DNA from: Sphingobacterium haloxyli
GTDB lineage: Bacteria > Bacteroidota > Bacteroidia > Sphingobacteriales > Sphingobacteriaceae
Length of the DNA stretch: 64,000 bases
Reading direction: 5' to 3'
Assembly: GCF_002980525.1 (NCBI RefSeq)
Contig: NZ_PVBQ01000004.1
Location: forward strand, 62,001-126,000
How positions within the stretch are numbered: the first letter of the stretch is position 1; each line of letters opens with the position of its first letter. Of the stretch, positions 28,374 through 36,221 are shown in pieces. The notes beneath the pieces were generated by a model. It was not told where the DNA came from. It did no database searches and worked only from the letters and a program-made list of their open reading frames with translations. Position numbers and translations under genes: made by a program.

Positions 28374-30248
28374 ATGAAGAAAAGATATTTTATAATTGTC
28401 GTGTTACTGCTGTTCCATTTTGCAGCTTGTAAAAACTTTTTGGAAACGACGCCAATGGATGCGTTATCGCCGGAAAATTATTATGAAACGGAAGCGCAGC
28501 TTAGATCGGCTCTCGCAGGCGTTTACGATAGGATGGGCCGGCCGCAGACGTTTGGTGACCAAATGCTCGGCCGAATGGGGCTTGAAGGAGACGAGGGCTA
28601 TTACGCACGTAGTTCAGCCCGGGTAGGAGTGGCGGTCTACAGCACGGAACCATCCGATGCTCGGATCGCTAACAATTGGGAGCATTGGTATGAAGGTATC
28701 AATAGAGCTAATTTTTTACTCGCAAATGCGGATAAGGTAGAGATGAACGAAACTGAATTGGCAGCAATTAAAGGGGAAGCTCTGTTTTTACGCGCTTTCT
28801 ACCATCTGATATTAGTGAGCAACTGGGGTGCCGTACCCTTGATGTTAGAACCGATCCGTTCGGCCGACCAAACCGTAGCACCTCGCGTTCCAGCTCGTGA
28901 AGTATATGAGCAAATACTCGCGGATATGAAACAAGCAGAAGGTATGGTGAAGAGTATCTCCGATATAGGTCATGGCGGACGGGTCAGTAAGTCTGCGGTA
29001 AGGGGCGTCTTGGCGCGGGTATGTTTATACATGGCCGGCGAACCTATTAATGATAGCAGTAAGTATGCGGAAGCTAGGGCTTGGGCAAAGAAGGTCATCG
29101 ATCCGGCTCCTGAAGATGGATTCCAGCACGACCTCAATCCGTCTTATCAACAAGTGTTTATTAATATGTGCCAAGATCGTTATGATATTAAAGAATCCAT
29201 ATGGGAGGTAGAGTTTTATGGAAATTCGGCGGACGCTTTCCAAGAAAACGGACGGGTAGGAAGCAACAATGGAATTGCTTATTCTGGCGAAGATGAAGCG
29301 TATGGTTATAGCTATGGTTTTCTCCAGATTACAGGGCGGCTATGGCATCTCTACGAGGATGCGGCTAGTTTATTGTCGTCTGATGAACGACGCGAGTGGG
29401 CTATCGCGCCGTATCGCATAACCGGAACGCCTGCTGTTGAAATACCGTTTACGGTAGCACAAATCTATGAGCGCACAAGTGGTAAGTGGCGTCGTGAGCT
29501 GGAACTGGTTGAGCCTAAAAATAAGAACGCCGGACCCATTAATTTCCCGTTGCTGCGGTTTTCGGATGTACTATTGATGTTTGCCGAGGCAGACAATATG
29601 GTAAACCAGACACCTTCCAGTGAAGCCATAGAGGCGGTAAACAGGGTTCGCAGGAGAGCTTACGGAAAGTATCTTCCTCAGGAATCGGTGCGCATGGTTC
29701 AGGTGACTAATGGCGGCACGGGCTATACGTCTGCACCTACAGTAACCATCCTCGGTGGGGATGGTACTGGAGCGACGGGCAAGGCTTTTGTTAATGCGAA
29801 CGGAGCGGTGACCAGAGTCAAAATAATAGAGGAGGGAATGAACTACACAACGCCACCGCTTATTGTACTGACCGGTGGTGGCGGATCCGGAGCAGAGGCG
29901 GTCGCGCTACTCAGCAAGCGGCAAACGAGTAATCCGGATCTAACAGACGATCAAACCGCTACCCAGGAAAGTTTTCAAGAGCTCATTGAAAACGAAAGAG
30001 CCAGAGAGCTTTGTTTTGAAACGTTGCGAAAGCATGACCTTATTCGGTGGGGTAAGTTTATGATCAATATGAAACGCATAGAGAATGACTTCATCAATGG
30101 TGACTCGCCTGTACCGCGGGCTTCTTCGGGGACCGCTTATGGTGTACTTAGTTTTCAGAATGCTTCTCCACGTGATATGTTATGGCCGTTTTCGCCGCGT
30201 GAGATGGCACTGAACAGGGGCTTGACCCCGCAGAATCCTGGTTGGTAA
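28374..30248 (+). CDS. SusD/RagB-family lipoprotein with a glycine-rich repeat insert (SusD3)
   Basis: The 624-aa lipoprotein has the lipobox FAAC (Cys19), LETTPMDALSPENYY typical of SusD N-termini, the TPR-like helices (ALFLRAFYHLILVSNWGAVPL) and the C-terminal SusD helix ENERARELCFETLRKHDLIRW. Residues about 441-513 are foreign to the family: two tandem glycine-rich units (GTGYTSAPTVTI... and MNYTTPPLIVLT...). They are inserted between the conserved RVRRRAYG helix and the ER-EL helix. The start at 28374 was preferred over 28365 to give a compact lipoprotein signal. It would be the surface receptor for SusC3, and the insert may add a ligand- or partner-binding surface. Confidence 0.93.
   Translation: MKKRYFIIVVLLLFHFAACKNFLETTPMDALSPENYYETEAQLRSALAGVYDRMGRPQTFGDQMLGRMGLEGDEGYYARSSARVGVAVYSTEPSDARIANNWEHWYEGINRANFLLANADKVEMNETELAAIKGEALFLRAFYHLILVSNWGAVPLMLEPIRSADQTVAPRVPAREVYEQILADMKQAEGMVKSISDIGHGGRVSKSAVRGVLARVCLYMAGEPINDSSKYAEARAWAKKVIDPAPEDGFQHDLNPSYQQVFINMCQDRYDIKESIWEVEFYGNSADAFQENGRVGSNNGIAYSGEDEAYGYSYGFLQITGRLWHLYEDAASLLSSDERREWAIAPYRITGTPAVEIPFTVAQIYERTSGKWRRELELVEPKNKNAGPINFPLLRFSDVLLMFAEADNMVNQTPSSEAIEAVNRVRRRAYGKYLPQESVRMVQVTNGGTGYTSAPTVTILGGDGTGATGKAFVNANGAVTRVKIIEEGMNYTTPPLIVLTGGGGSGAEAVALLSKRQTSNPDLTDDQTATQESFQELIENERARELCFETLRKHDLIRWGKFMINMKRIENDFINGDSPVPRASSGTAYGVLSFQNASPRDMLWPFSPREMALNRGLTPQNPGW
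29694..29912 (+). repeat. Two-unit coding repeat inserted in SusD3
   Basis: This segment encodes two units of roughly 35 residues sharing the pattern [G-x-x-YT-x-x-P-x-x-x-x-x-GG-x-G-x-GA]. Unit A has GTGYTSAPTV then GGDGTGATG. Unit B has GMNYTTPPLI then GGGGSGAEA. The reading frame continues cleanly on both sides. Confidence 0.8.
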
Positions 30249-30275
30249 TAAGTATGATAAAATATAATTAGCGAT

Positions 30276-31205
30276 ATGAAAATACGTTTAATCGGAATAA
30301 TATTGTGCCTAGCAATATTGAATTCCTGCGAAAAGGAAGAAGCAGCGGATATTTCCACTTTTTCCGTACAGCCCGCGAGCTTAACGATAAAAGCGGGTGA
30401 AGAGGCTAAATTTCTCCTGACGGGCGACCCAGGACAACTTTCTTTCTATTCTGGGGAAGTGGGCAACGCATATGATTTCAAGGATGTATCCAGAATTGAC
30501 AAGGTAAAGGATCTTATTTTTGCATTTGACGCGCATAATACGCCGACAGAAGCCGTGCAGGTCCAGCTGATGTTCTCCACAGACTTTAATGGGATTTATA
30601 AGTATGAAGACGTAAGTAATGCCACGTGGCATGACGTAAGCTCCAGATTTCATTGGGCAACCCCAGCTCCCTGGCAAACGAGCTGGCAATCATCCGGAGC
30701 GGTGAATTTGGCGGATATGCTCGAGGGTGGAAAACCATTTTATATTGCCTATCGATATATAGCGCCACCGGTTCCCGAAGGAGCTATTCCGGGCAGGAAT
30801 TGGAGAACACGTTCACATGCGCTTCGCGTCAACACGGAATATGGACATACGGTCGATTTAGCTTCTTACAGAACGATGGACTGGAAGCTCGTGAAAAAAG
30901 ATACCTTGTTGACGTCTTCTAGTACCGTTGCTTCAACGATCCTGTTGCTTGCGGCGACTGCTGGATACCGATTGGAATATGAGGAATGGGGTATCTCCAA
31001 ATCATTTCAGGTGGATGAAATTAATATGGGTGTAGACAGGAGTGTGCCTATAAAAGGTTACGCAGATATGCCATTGTATGAATTTACGCACGTATACGCC
31101 GAGGCTGGTACATATACCGCCACATTTGTTGCTTCTGATAAAACGGCATATAATGATAAGGAAACGGTGAAGCAAGTGAATATTACAGTAGTGGAGGAGC
31201 CTTAG
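30276..31205 (+). CDS. DUF5017-type surface lipoprotein
   Basis: The 309-aa lipoprotein has the lipobox LNSC at Cys18. The body, with FLLTGDPGQLSFYSGEVGN, WHDVSSRF and YIAYRY, matches DUF5017 from memory, a family often encoded directly after SusD genes. The C-terminal ~50 residues (FTHVYAEAGTYTATFVAS) resemble a PKD-like strand pattern. It follows SusD3 by 27 bases and is the last gene of the third surface operon, so it probably forms an accessory ligand-binding lipoprotein of that system, comparable in position to SusE/SusF. No catalytic motif is apparent. Confidence 0.85.
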   Translation: MKIRLIGIILCLAILNSCEKEEAADISTFSVQPASLTIKAGEEAKFLLTGDPGQLSFYSGEVGNAYDFKDVSRIDKVKDLIFAFDAHNTPTEAVQVQLMFSTDFNGIYKYEDVSNATWHDVSSRFHWATPAPWQTSWQSSGAVNLADMLEGGKPFYIAYRYIAPPVPEGAIPGRNWRTRSHALRVNTEYGHTVDLASYRTMDWKLVKKDTLLTSSSTVASTILLLAATAGYRLEYEEWGISKSFQVDEINMGVDRSVPIKGYADMPLYEFTHVYAEAGTYTATFVASDKTAYNDKETVKQVNITVVEEP

Positions 31206-31220
31206 ACAATGATGGTCAAG

Positions 31221-31448
31221 TTAGTGACGAGCTCGAGGGCCACGCTTGTAGATAATCAATCCGTTTAGGAAATTTCGGAGTAATTGGTCACCACAAGGTT
31301 TGAAATTCGGATGGTCTTCTTTGCGGAATATAGCGCTCAGTTCGGTTTTCGTTACCTTGAAATCCACTAGGGATAATACTTCGACAATATCGTCGTCCGT
31401 GAATTTTAAAGCTACGCGGAGCTTTTTCATGATATCATTGTTACTCAT
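31221..31448 (-). CDS. DUF1456-family (YehS-like) small protein
   Basis: The 75-aa protein matches one DUF1456 unit: NNDIMKKLRVALKFTDDDIV near the start, VTKTELSAIFRKEDHPNF in the middle and LRNFLNGLIIYKRG at the end. The E. coli relative YehS has two such units, so this is a single-unit form. The function is unknown. It is convergent with the DUF5017 gene, with 15 bases between the stops and no terminator in that gap, so transcripts of the third Sus operon may run antisense through it. Confidence 0.85.
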   Translation of the reverse strand: MSNNDIMKKLRVALKFTDDDIVEVLSLVDFKVTKTELSAIFRKEDHPNFKPCGDQLLRNFLNGLIIYKRGPRARH

Positions 31449-31554
31449 GACGTAAAGATAAAAAATCTACGCGAAAAAAAAGCTTTTTTCGATGCATGGG
31501 TGACCTCGTACGGCTCTTCCGTAATAGGCTGAGCGGTATATTTTGGCGGTTGGA

Positions 31555-31583
31555 ATCCCCGGATGTATAGTTAATCCGGGGAT
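31555..31583 (+). terminator. Strong intrinsic terminator
   Basis: Perfect 10-bp arms (ATCCCCGGAT at 31555-31564, ATCCGGGGAT at 31574-31583) enclose a 9-base loop. A T-run follows on the plus strand to about 31589. The plus-strand U-tract implies it stops plus-strand transcripts, though it also lies just past the stop of the minus-strand nitroreductase gene. Confidence 0.85.
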
Positions 31584-31607
31584 TTTTTTAGTAAGGCGGC
31601 ACCTAAT

Positions 31608-32237
31608 TTAGCCTACTTGGGGGGCAAACTCGTCAACGGGTAGTCGCACTTTTTTGAGAGATGCCAGCCAATCTTGCTCTTGATCACGATAGCCCAATGA
31701 TAATAGTACGACACTGCGTAAGCCTTTTTCCGTTAAACCAAGGATACGATCTACCTGTGCGGAGTCAAACCCCTCCATCGGCGTTGAATCCACCTGTTCT
31801 GCGGCAGCTGCAATTAACGCGGTGCCGAGTCCGATGTATGCTTGACGGGCACTCCACTGAAAATTTTCCTCAGCCGTACGTGCCAACAGGTAACTTTCTA
31901 GCATCTTTTTAAAGTCTGCGAGTTGCTCTACGGGTATAGACCGTGTAGCTGCTGTGCGTGCCATAAAGTCGTCAATCATACCCTGATCAATATTCGTGTA
32001 GGCTGCAAACACAAGTAAATGCGATGCGTCTGCAATTTGAGTGTTGAAAGAGCCAGCTCCCAGTTCGGCGCGGAGAGCTTTGTCTTTGACCACGATAACC
32101 CGATAAGGCTGTATGCCGACCGAGGACGCGCTGAGATTTGTCGCTTCGAGAATGCGACGGATCTTGTCATCGTCTACGGATGCTTCTTTGTATTTCTTTA
32201 CGGCATAGCGCCACGATAATGCTTCTTGTAATTCCAT
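31608..32237 (-). CDS. NAD(P)H-dependent nitroreductase-family oxidoreductase
   Basis: The 209-aa protein belongs to the FMN-dependent nitroreductase fold. It has the N-terminal SWRYAVKKYKE, the FMN-contacting SASSVGIQPYRVIVV, ARQAYIGLGTALIAAAAE and SLGYRDQEQDW. It would use NAD(P)H to reduce nitroaromatics or quinones in the cytoplasm. The open frame extends to 32462, but that would run under the divergent HxlR gene; the ATG at 32237 gives the normal family N-terminus. It is divergently arranged with the HxlR regulator, a common pairing in which HxlR controls the reductase. Confidence 0.92.
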   Translation of the reverse strand: MELQEALSWRYAVKKYKEASVDDDKIRRILEATNLSASSVGIQPYRVIVVKDKALRAELGAGSFNTQIADASHLLVFAAYTNIDQGMIDDFMARTAATRSIPVEQLADFKKMLESYLLARTAEENFQWSARQAYIGLGTALIAAAAEQVDSTPMEGFDSAQVDRILGLTEKGLRSVVLLSLGYRDQEQDWLASLKKVRLPVDEFAPQVG

Positions 32238-32283
32238 TTGTAATCTTTTTATAAAACCTAGGCAAATATCCGATAATTTGGTG

Positions 32284-32341
32284 TAATTTTGTAACCAAGG
32301 GACAAAAAGTAATAGTGACATTCGGGTAACTAAGTGACATT
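32284..32341 (+). promoter_or_regulatory. HxlR promoter with candidate operator repeats
   Basis: TAATTTTG at 32284-32291 matches the TAnnTTTG -7 box. It overlaps an inverted repeat TTTTGT-N9-ACAAAA (32287-32307). Two direct repeats AGTGACATT (32314-32322 and 32333-32341) follow up to the HxlR start codon. The arrangement suits binding of a dimeric winged-helix regulator controlling its own gene and the divergent nitroreductase. Confidence 0.5.
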
Positions 32342-32343
32342 TT

Positions 32344-32745
32344 ATGGAAAACAAAGTAAAAGAAGTGCCTTGTGAAGGACACGAGTATTCAAATTGCGAC
32401 AAACACATTGCCGCGGTACACGACACCATGGACGTGCTGAATGGTAAATGGAAAATCACCATTATCTCTTTGCTGGGCTTTGGAAAACGGCGCTATTCAG
32501 AAATACTGAAGGAGGTAACGGGAATTTCCGGAAAAATGCTTAGCAGAGAACTGAAGGATATGGAAATGAACCTATTGGTAAAACGCACGGTGATCTCCGA
32601 ACAGCCGATAGCAGTGGTGTATGAGCTTACTGATTACTGCGTGGATTTACTTCCGGTAATCCACGGTTTGGCGGATTGGGGTACGAAGCATCGACAGTGT
32701 ATCGTCGAACAGTTTAAACAGGAACGTGTGGAGGTGCCAGCATAG
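32344..32745 (+). CDS. HxlR-family winged-helix transcriptional regulator
   Basis: The 133-aa DNA-binding protein has the HxlR core: MDVLNGKWKITIISLLGFGKRRYSEI, followed by ISGKMLSRELKDMEMNLLV as recognition region and VVYELTDYC. Two cysteines near the N-terminus (Cys10, Cys18) precede the fold; N-terminal cysteines in this family are known redox or electrophile sensors in some members, so a similar role is possible here. It is divergent from the nitroreductase, which is its likely target. Confidence 0.92.
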   Translation: MENKVKEVPCEGHEYSNCDKHIAAVHDTMDVLNGKWKITIISLLGFGKRRYSEILKEVTGISGKMLSRELKDMEMNLLVKRTVISEQPIAVVYELTDYCVDLLPVIHGLADWGTKHRQCIVEQFKQERVEVPA

Positions 32746-32934
32746 ACCGACTCGGAAGAAAAGTAGGTGTTTTTTACGCTTGACCCGTATAAATCAGGTG
32801 TGCCGAAGAATGACGGATGGAAAGTAGGTAATAACTACGCGTTTTTTGCGTTGCGGCCAACCATTTAGGGCGCTGTTTGTCTACTTATTAAAAGCCGAAT
32901 AGGGAAGTAGGCTTATGGTAATAAGATAAAAGCT
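32746..32934. other. Intergenic region with repeated AAGTAGG words
   Basis: This 189-base gap holds three copies of AAGTAGG (near 32763, 32823 and 32906) and small inverted repeats such as GTAG-N7-CTAC and AAGCC...GGCTT. No reading frame, known riboswitch or clear terminator is recognised. Confidence 0.3.
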
Positions 32935-33186
32935 ATGTCATTAAAGGAACCAGTTTTAAAGATCGTAAATAAGGAATATGAGCCCTTAACAATGGTCGAG
33001 CGTACGGTGGGACGGAATAATTTGATGTTCAAAACCGACGAAGCTGGGAGGCCCGTCTTACTGTTTATAGGTAAGAAAGATGCGAATGGTCATATCATGG
33101 GTGATCGTTATAGTCGACGATTAAAATTCGATGAAAGCGGAAACCTCATTAAAGATCATTGGGAGCGCAAAGGAGAAGCTACTTAA
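32935..33186 (+). CDS. Small conserved-looking hypothetical protein
   Basis: The 83-aa soluble, charged protein has no signal or membrane helix. Its sequence (KIVNKEYEPLTMVERTVGRN, VLLFIGKKDANGHIMGDRYS, RLKFDESGNLIKDHWERKG) suggests a small beta-rich fold, but I do not recognise a family. It lies 9 bases upstream of the SPW-repeat membrane protein and is probably co-transcribed with it. The good coding composition and tight spacing support a real gene. Confidence 0.65.
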   Translation: MSLKEPVLKIVNKEYEPLTMVERTVGRNNLMFKTDEAGRPVLLFIGKKDANGHIMGDRYSRRLKFDESGNLIKDHWERKGEAT

Positions 33187-33195
33187 ATCAAAAAG

Positions 33196-33597
33196 ATGAT
33201 GAGAAAATTAATTCCAACACACTGGCACGCATTTATGGACTATATATGGAGCGTCGTGCTCCTAGCGGGTCCTTGGTTATCAACTTTTCATGAGGTAGAA
33301 GCCGCACGAATTACAAGCTTGGCTGGCGGTGGGCTTATTGCCTTACTGACTGTACTTACAGCCAGCGAGGGCGGCATCGTACGTATAATACCGATGAAGG
33401 TACATTTGGCGATGGATGGTGTACTAGGGGCCTTTCTTATCGCGGCGCCTTTTCTGTTTGGGTTTAGCGAAGAGACTCATCTCTTTCATATCGTCATGGG
33501 ACTGATTATTTTAGGCGCTGCGTTTTTTACTGAAACGAGGCAAGAAAAACATGCGCCCCCCAGACCTGTTACCGGACCGGAGGAGGGCGGAATGTGA
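33196..33597 (+). CDS. SPW-repeat-type small membrane protein
   Basis: The 133-aa integral membrane protein has four hydrophobic helices arranged as two similar halves: IPTHWHAFMDYIWSVVLLAGPWL and MKVHLAMDGVLGAFLIAAPFLFGF. Each half begins with a His-x-x-x-D-type segment followed by a helix with a Pro-Trp or Pro-Phe turn, which is the SPW repeat pattern. The function of the family is unknown. The C-terminus is a short hydrophilic tail. It follows the 83-aa protein by 9 bases and converges on a small acidic protein gene. Confidence 0.8.
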   Translation: MMRKLIPTHWHAFMDYIWSVVLLAGPWLSTFHEVEAARITSLAGGGLIALLTVLTASEGGIVRIIPMKVHLAMDGVLGAFLIAAPFLFGFSEETHLFHIVMGLIILGAAFFTETRQEKHAPPRPVTGPEEGGM

Positions 33598-33610
33598 CGG
33601 TGCTGCAGCG

Positions 33611-33835
33611 CTAGTCCTCCTCTTCGTCGGCAGGGACATTGCCCGCGGCGTTTCCGGCAATATCACCACCTTCTTTGTCACGTTCATCCAACTGATCGGT
33701 CTCTTTGATATTGTCTTTTTCGTCCTCGTCCTTCGATTCTTCCTGGGGAAAGTTGCTGTAATTTGCTTTTTCGTTTTCTGCAACGCCGCGCTCGCGGTCT
33801 GTTTGTGGTTTTTCCTTGTGTTCGTTCGTATTCAT
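33611..33835 (-). CDS. Small highly acidic, hydrophilic protein
   Basis: The 74-aa product is almost entirely charged and polar residues (Glu, Asp, Lys, Asn, Gln), with no hydrophobic core and a Gly/Ala stretch IAGNAAGNVP near the end. It is predicted to be intrinsically disordered and cytoplasmic. Similar small acidic proteins are frequent in Sphingobacteriaceae, but no family is recognised. A competing plus-strand frame crosses the same bases and cannot be ruled out from sequence alone; the low-complexity hydrophilic translation looks more natural than that hydrophobic one. Confidence 0.55.
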   Translation of the reverse strand: MNTNEHKEKPQTDRERGVAENEKANYSNFPQEESKDEDEKDNIKETDQLDERDKEGGDIAGNAAGNVPADEEED

Positions 33836-33937
33836 ATCTTTTCTATTTACTTATTACCCATAGAACAGCTGGTGTAAGGTATAGTTTCAAATTTTAGGAA
33901 ATGTCGCTTACGTGACGTAGATAGTAACTGTTCTTAG

Positions 33938-33945
33938 TACATTTG
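33938..33945 (+). promoter_or_regulatory. -7 promoter box of the methyltransferase gene
   Basis: TACATTTG matches TAnnTTTG and lies 19 bases before the ATG at 33964. An in-frame TTG at 33943 falls inside this box and is thereby excluded as the start. Confidence 0.5.
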
Positions 33946-33963
33946 GGAAGCAAAAAAAACGAA

Positions 33964-34566
33964 ATGACAGAATTTTGGGAGAATAGTTTTCTGGATAAAC
34001 AAGAAATGTGGGGACTTGAACCGGCTAGATCGGCCGTGTTGGCAAGCGATCTTTTTAAAGAAAAATTGGTAAAGAATGTACTCGTTCCTGGTGCCGGATA
34101 CGGCCGCAATGCACAAGTATTTAGGCACAGTGGTATGGATGTAGAGGGGATTGAAATATCAAAAACCGCTATAGAACTAGGCAAGAAGAACTATGGGGAT
34201 ACGATACCTATCCACCACGGATCCGCAACGGATATGCCATTCAACGATAAAAAATACGATGGGATTTTTTGTTATGCGCTAATCCATCTCTTGGACCAAA
34301 AGGATAGAAAAAAATTGATTCACGATTGCTATAACCAATTAACGCAGGGCGGACTGATGGTTTTTACGACGATTACAAAAGCAGCACGAACTTACGGACA
34401 TGGAACGGAGATTGGGAAAGACCGATTCGAAATGTTCGGCGGCGTCAAAATGTTCTTTTACGACGCGGAAACGATACAAGAAGAGTTCGGAAACGTAGGT
34501 TTGTTAAGTGTTACTGAAGTCCAGGAAGCCTTTCCTTTCTATTTTATAACCTGTAAAAAAGGATAA
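33964..34566 (+). CDS. Class I SAM-dependent methyltransferase
   Basis: The 200-aa cytoplasmic protein has the SAM-binding motif I VLVPGAGYGRNAQVF, an acidic residue ending strand 2 (VEGIEISKTAIELG), and motif IV YDGIFCYALIHLL. LTQGGLMVFTTI follows. The substrate class (small molecule or macromolecule) is not shown. The start at 33964 was chosen because the promoter box ends at 33945. It stands as a single gene, with a 62-base gap before the next small gene. Confidence 0.88.
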   Translation: MTEFWENSFLDKQEMWGLEPARSAVLASDLFKEKLVKNVLVPGAGYGRNAQVFRHSGMDVEGIEISKTAIELGKKNYGDTIPIHHGSATDMPFNDKKYDGIFCYALIHLLDQKDRKKLIHDCYNQLTQGGLMVFTTITKAARTYGHGTEIGKDRFEMFGGVKMFFYDAETIQEEFGNVGLLSVTEVQEAFPFYFITCKKG

Positions 34567-34628
34567 GCGTAAATCGCGTTGAAAACAAAAGGTATCTATA
34601 AACGTTTGTTTAATAGATATATATCATT

Positions 34629-34970
34629 ATGAATATTCTTGATTTTGACAATATAAAGCTAGAACAGTTAAAAAAGGAGTCCGCCGTTCCCAAAGCTGTT
34701 GAGGACCAGGTCGAAGAAACGTGGCTGGTTAATTACGGCGATGAGCCGGTCGGCGTCGGTCTCTTTTTCCCGGATGGTGATAAGTGCGTGATGGCTATTG
34801 TCGGAAAAACCGATGAAGACAAAGTCGTACTAGGCACCTATGGCACGAGCGATGACCACGCTAATCTTATTTATCATGCCCTCGAAATTGCTTTTCAGGG
34901 TTATTTGAGATCTGTTAGGGGGGACACGGTGCTTGGTGACCCGCCCATTGATGAGACAATTGATGAGTAA
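34629..34970 (+). CDS. Hypothetical small soluble protein
   Basis: The 113-aa acidic protein has no signal or membrane helix. Recognisable pieces are LVNYGDEPVGVGLFFPDGDK, MAIVGKTDEDKVVLGTYG and HALEIAFQGYL, which suggest a small alpha/beta fold. I do not recognise a family. It is not tightly linked to either neighbour and is convergent with the MscS gene. The coding composition is normal. Confidence 0.65.
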   Translation: MNILDFDNIKLEQLKKESAVPKAVEDQVEETWLVNYGDEPVGVGLFFPDGDKCVMAIVGKTDEDKVVLGTYGTSDDHANLIYHALEIAFQGYLRSVRGDTVLGDPPIDETIDE

Positions 34971-35022
34971 GGATCAATTCGAGCGGTTTTATGGCTGTGT
35001 AGTCATTGAACGTGCATAATCA

Positions 35023-36114
35023 CTATTCTGTGCTGCCTGGGGCTGATGTACCTTCATTATACGTAATACGTATCTTCGCGAGACTTTCGGGGAAATTGCT
35101 TTGAACGTACTGAATCATCTGCTCCCGCACATAGCAGCGTAGATCGAAAGCATCGCCGGAGTTTCTACAGCTCATCAAACAGCGTATTTCCATGGTTCGC
35201 TCCTTAAAGTCGGTCACTTGAAGGACATTTACTTTACCATCCCATAGGGGGTGACCTGTTAATAGCGCTGTTAGTTTATCCCGCAATTGTTGTATTGGTA
35301 TGGTGAAATCGGTATAGATAAAAACGGTGCCGAGTATTTCAGCGGTAGTTCTTGTCCAATTCTGGAAGGGTTTTTCTATAAAATAGTTAATCGGGAGTAC
35401 AAGGCGGCGTTTGTCCCAAATATTAACGACGACATAAGTCAAATTGATTTCTTCTACGCGCCCCCATTCTCCTTCTACAATCACGACGTCGTCCATGCGA
35501 AGCGGTTGGGTGAACGCGATTTGAAAACCAGCTAATAGGTTCCCAAGCGACTTCTGGGCAGCGAAACCGATAATAATGCCGCCGACTCCAACTCCGGTAA
35601 GTAAGCCGGCGCCAATTTTTTGCATGCTCTCAAAGCTGAGGAGGATAATTGCAGTAGACACGATGACGATAATGGTAATGATCAATTTACGGATAAACAC
35701 GATCTGGGTCCTAATTTTTCGTTCTCGCAGATTATTGTCCTTGTTCACGTCAAATCGATGGTATAGATAGTCCTCGAACACCCTGACGGTTCGAATTAAC
35801 AGAATTGCAAAGCAGCCAATTAGAAGTATCTCGACAGTTTTGCTAACAACCGAGAGCGTTAACGTATTGAAACGGGTAAAAGGCAGGAGGCTGCTAAAAA
35901 CAATAAGCGGAATAAAAACGCTCAGTATCTTGTTAAAATGGCGGATAAAGGATCGGAACAGGGAATAGGACGCTTGTGCGATAGCCTCTCGACGTACGAG
36001 CGGCACGAGTATCATTTTTATAAGAATCCCTGTTAGAATAGCAAATAAAATCAGACTGATATTCCAGAGCCAGATAGGCAATGTTTGAGAGAGGCGAACT
36101 AATTCTTCTGTCAT
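35023..36114 (-). CDS. MscS-family mechanosensitive ion channel
   Basis: The 363-aa inner-membrane protein is predicted to open under membrane tension and release solutes during osmotic downshock. Hydrophobic helices lie at about 17-36, 62-80, 88-107 and 139-160. The pore-lining helix is rich in Gly/Ala (GAGLLTGVGVGGIIIGFAAQ), followed by the cytoplasmic beta domain beginning QPLRMDDVVIVEG. The C-terminal alpha/beta vestibule domain is complete. The extra helices before the core mark it as larger than E. coli MscS. It is monocistronic or grouped with the YqgE gene upstream. Confidence 0.92.
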   Translation of the reverse strand: MTEELVRLSQTLPIWLWNISLILFAILTGILIKMILVPLVRREAIAQASYSLFRSFIRHFNKILSVFIPLIVFSSLLPFTRFNTLTLSVVSKTVEILLIGCFAILLIRTVRVFEDYLYHRFDVNKDNNLRERKIRTQIVFIRKLIITIIVIVSTAIILLSFESMQKIGAGLLTGVGVGGIIIGFAAQKSLGNLLAGFQIAFTQPLRMDDVVIVEGEWGRVEEINLTYVVVNIWDKRRLVLPINYFIEKPFQNWTRTTAEILGTVFIYTDFTIPIQQLRDKLTALLTGHPLWDGKVNVLQVTDFKERTMEIRCLMSCRNSGDAFDLRCYVREQMIQYVQSNFPESLAKIRITYNEGTSAPGSTE

Positions 36115-36221
36115 AACTACTTCCGTCTTTTGTATGCAACGATTGATTACTACATAAGTATAACGGTGTCGTCATGACAACGTTTGCCAAAAGTGAAAAA
36201 ACAGGAAAGATTAAAAATAAA

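Noticed and set aside
32238..32462. N-terminal extension of the nitroreductase
   Set aside because: It would overlap the divergent HxlR gene and promoter, and it does not resemble nitroreductases.
33551..33877. Plus-strand hydrophobic frame overlapping the small acidic protein
   Set aside because: Its hydrophobic composition arises from the complement of Glu/Asp/Lys-rich codons and it overlaps the SPW gene end; the minus-strand acidic protein is the simpler reading, though not certain.
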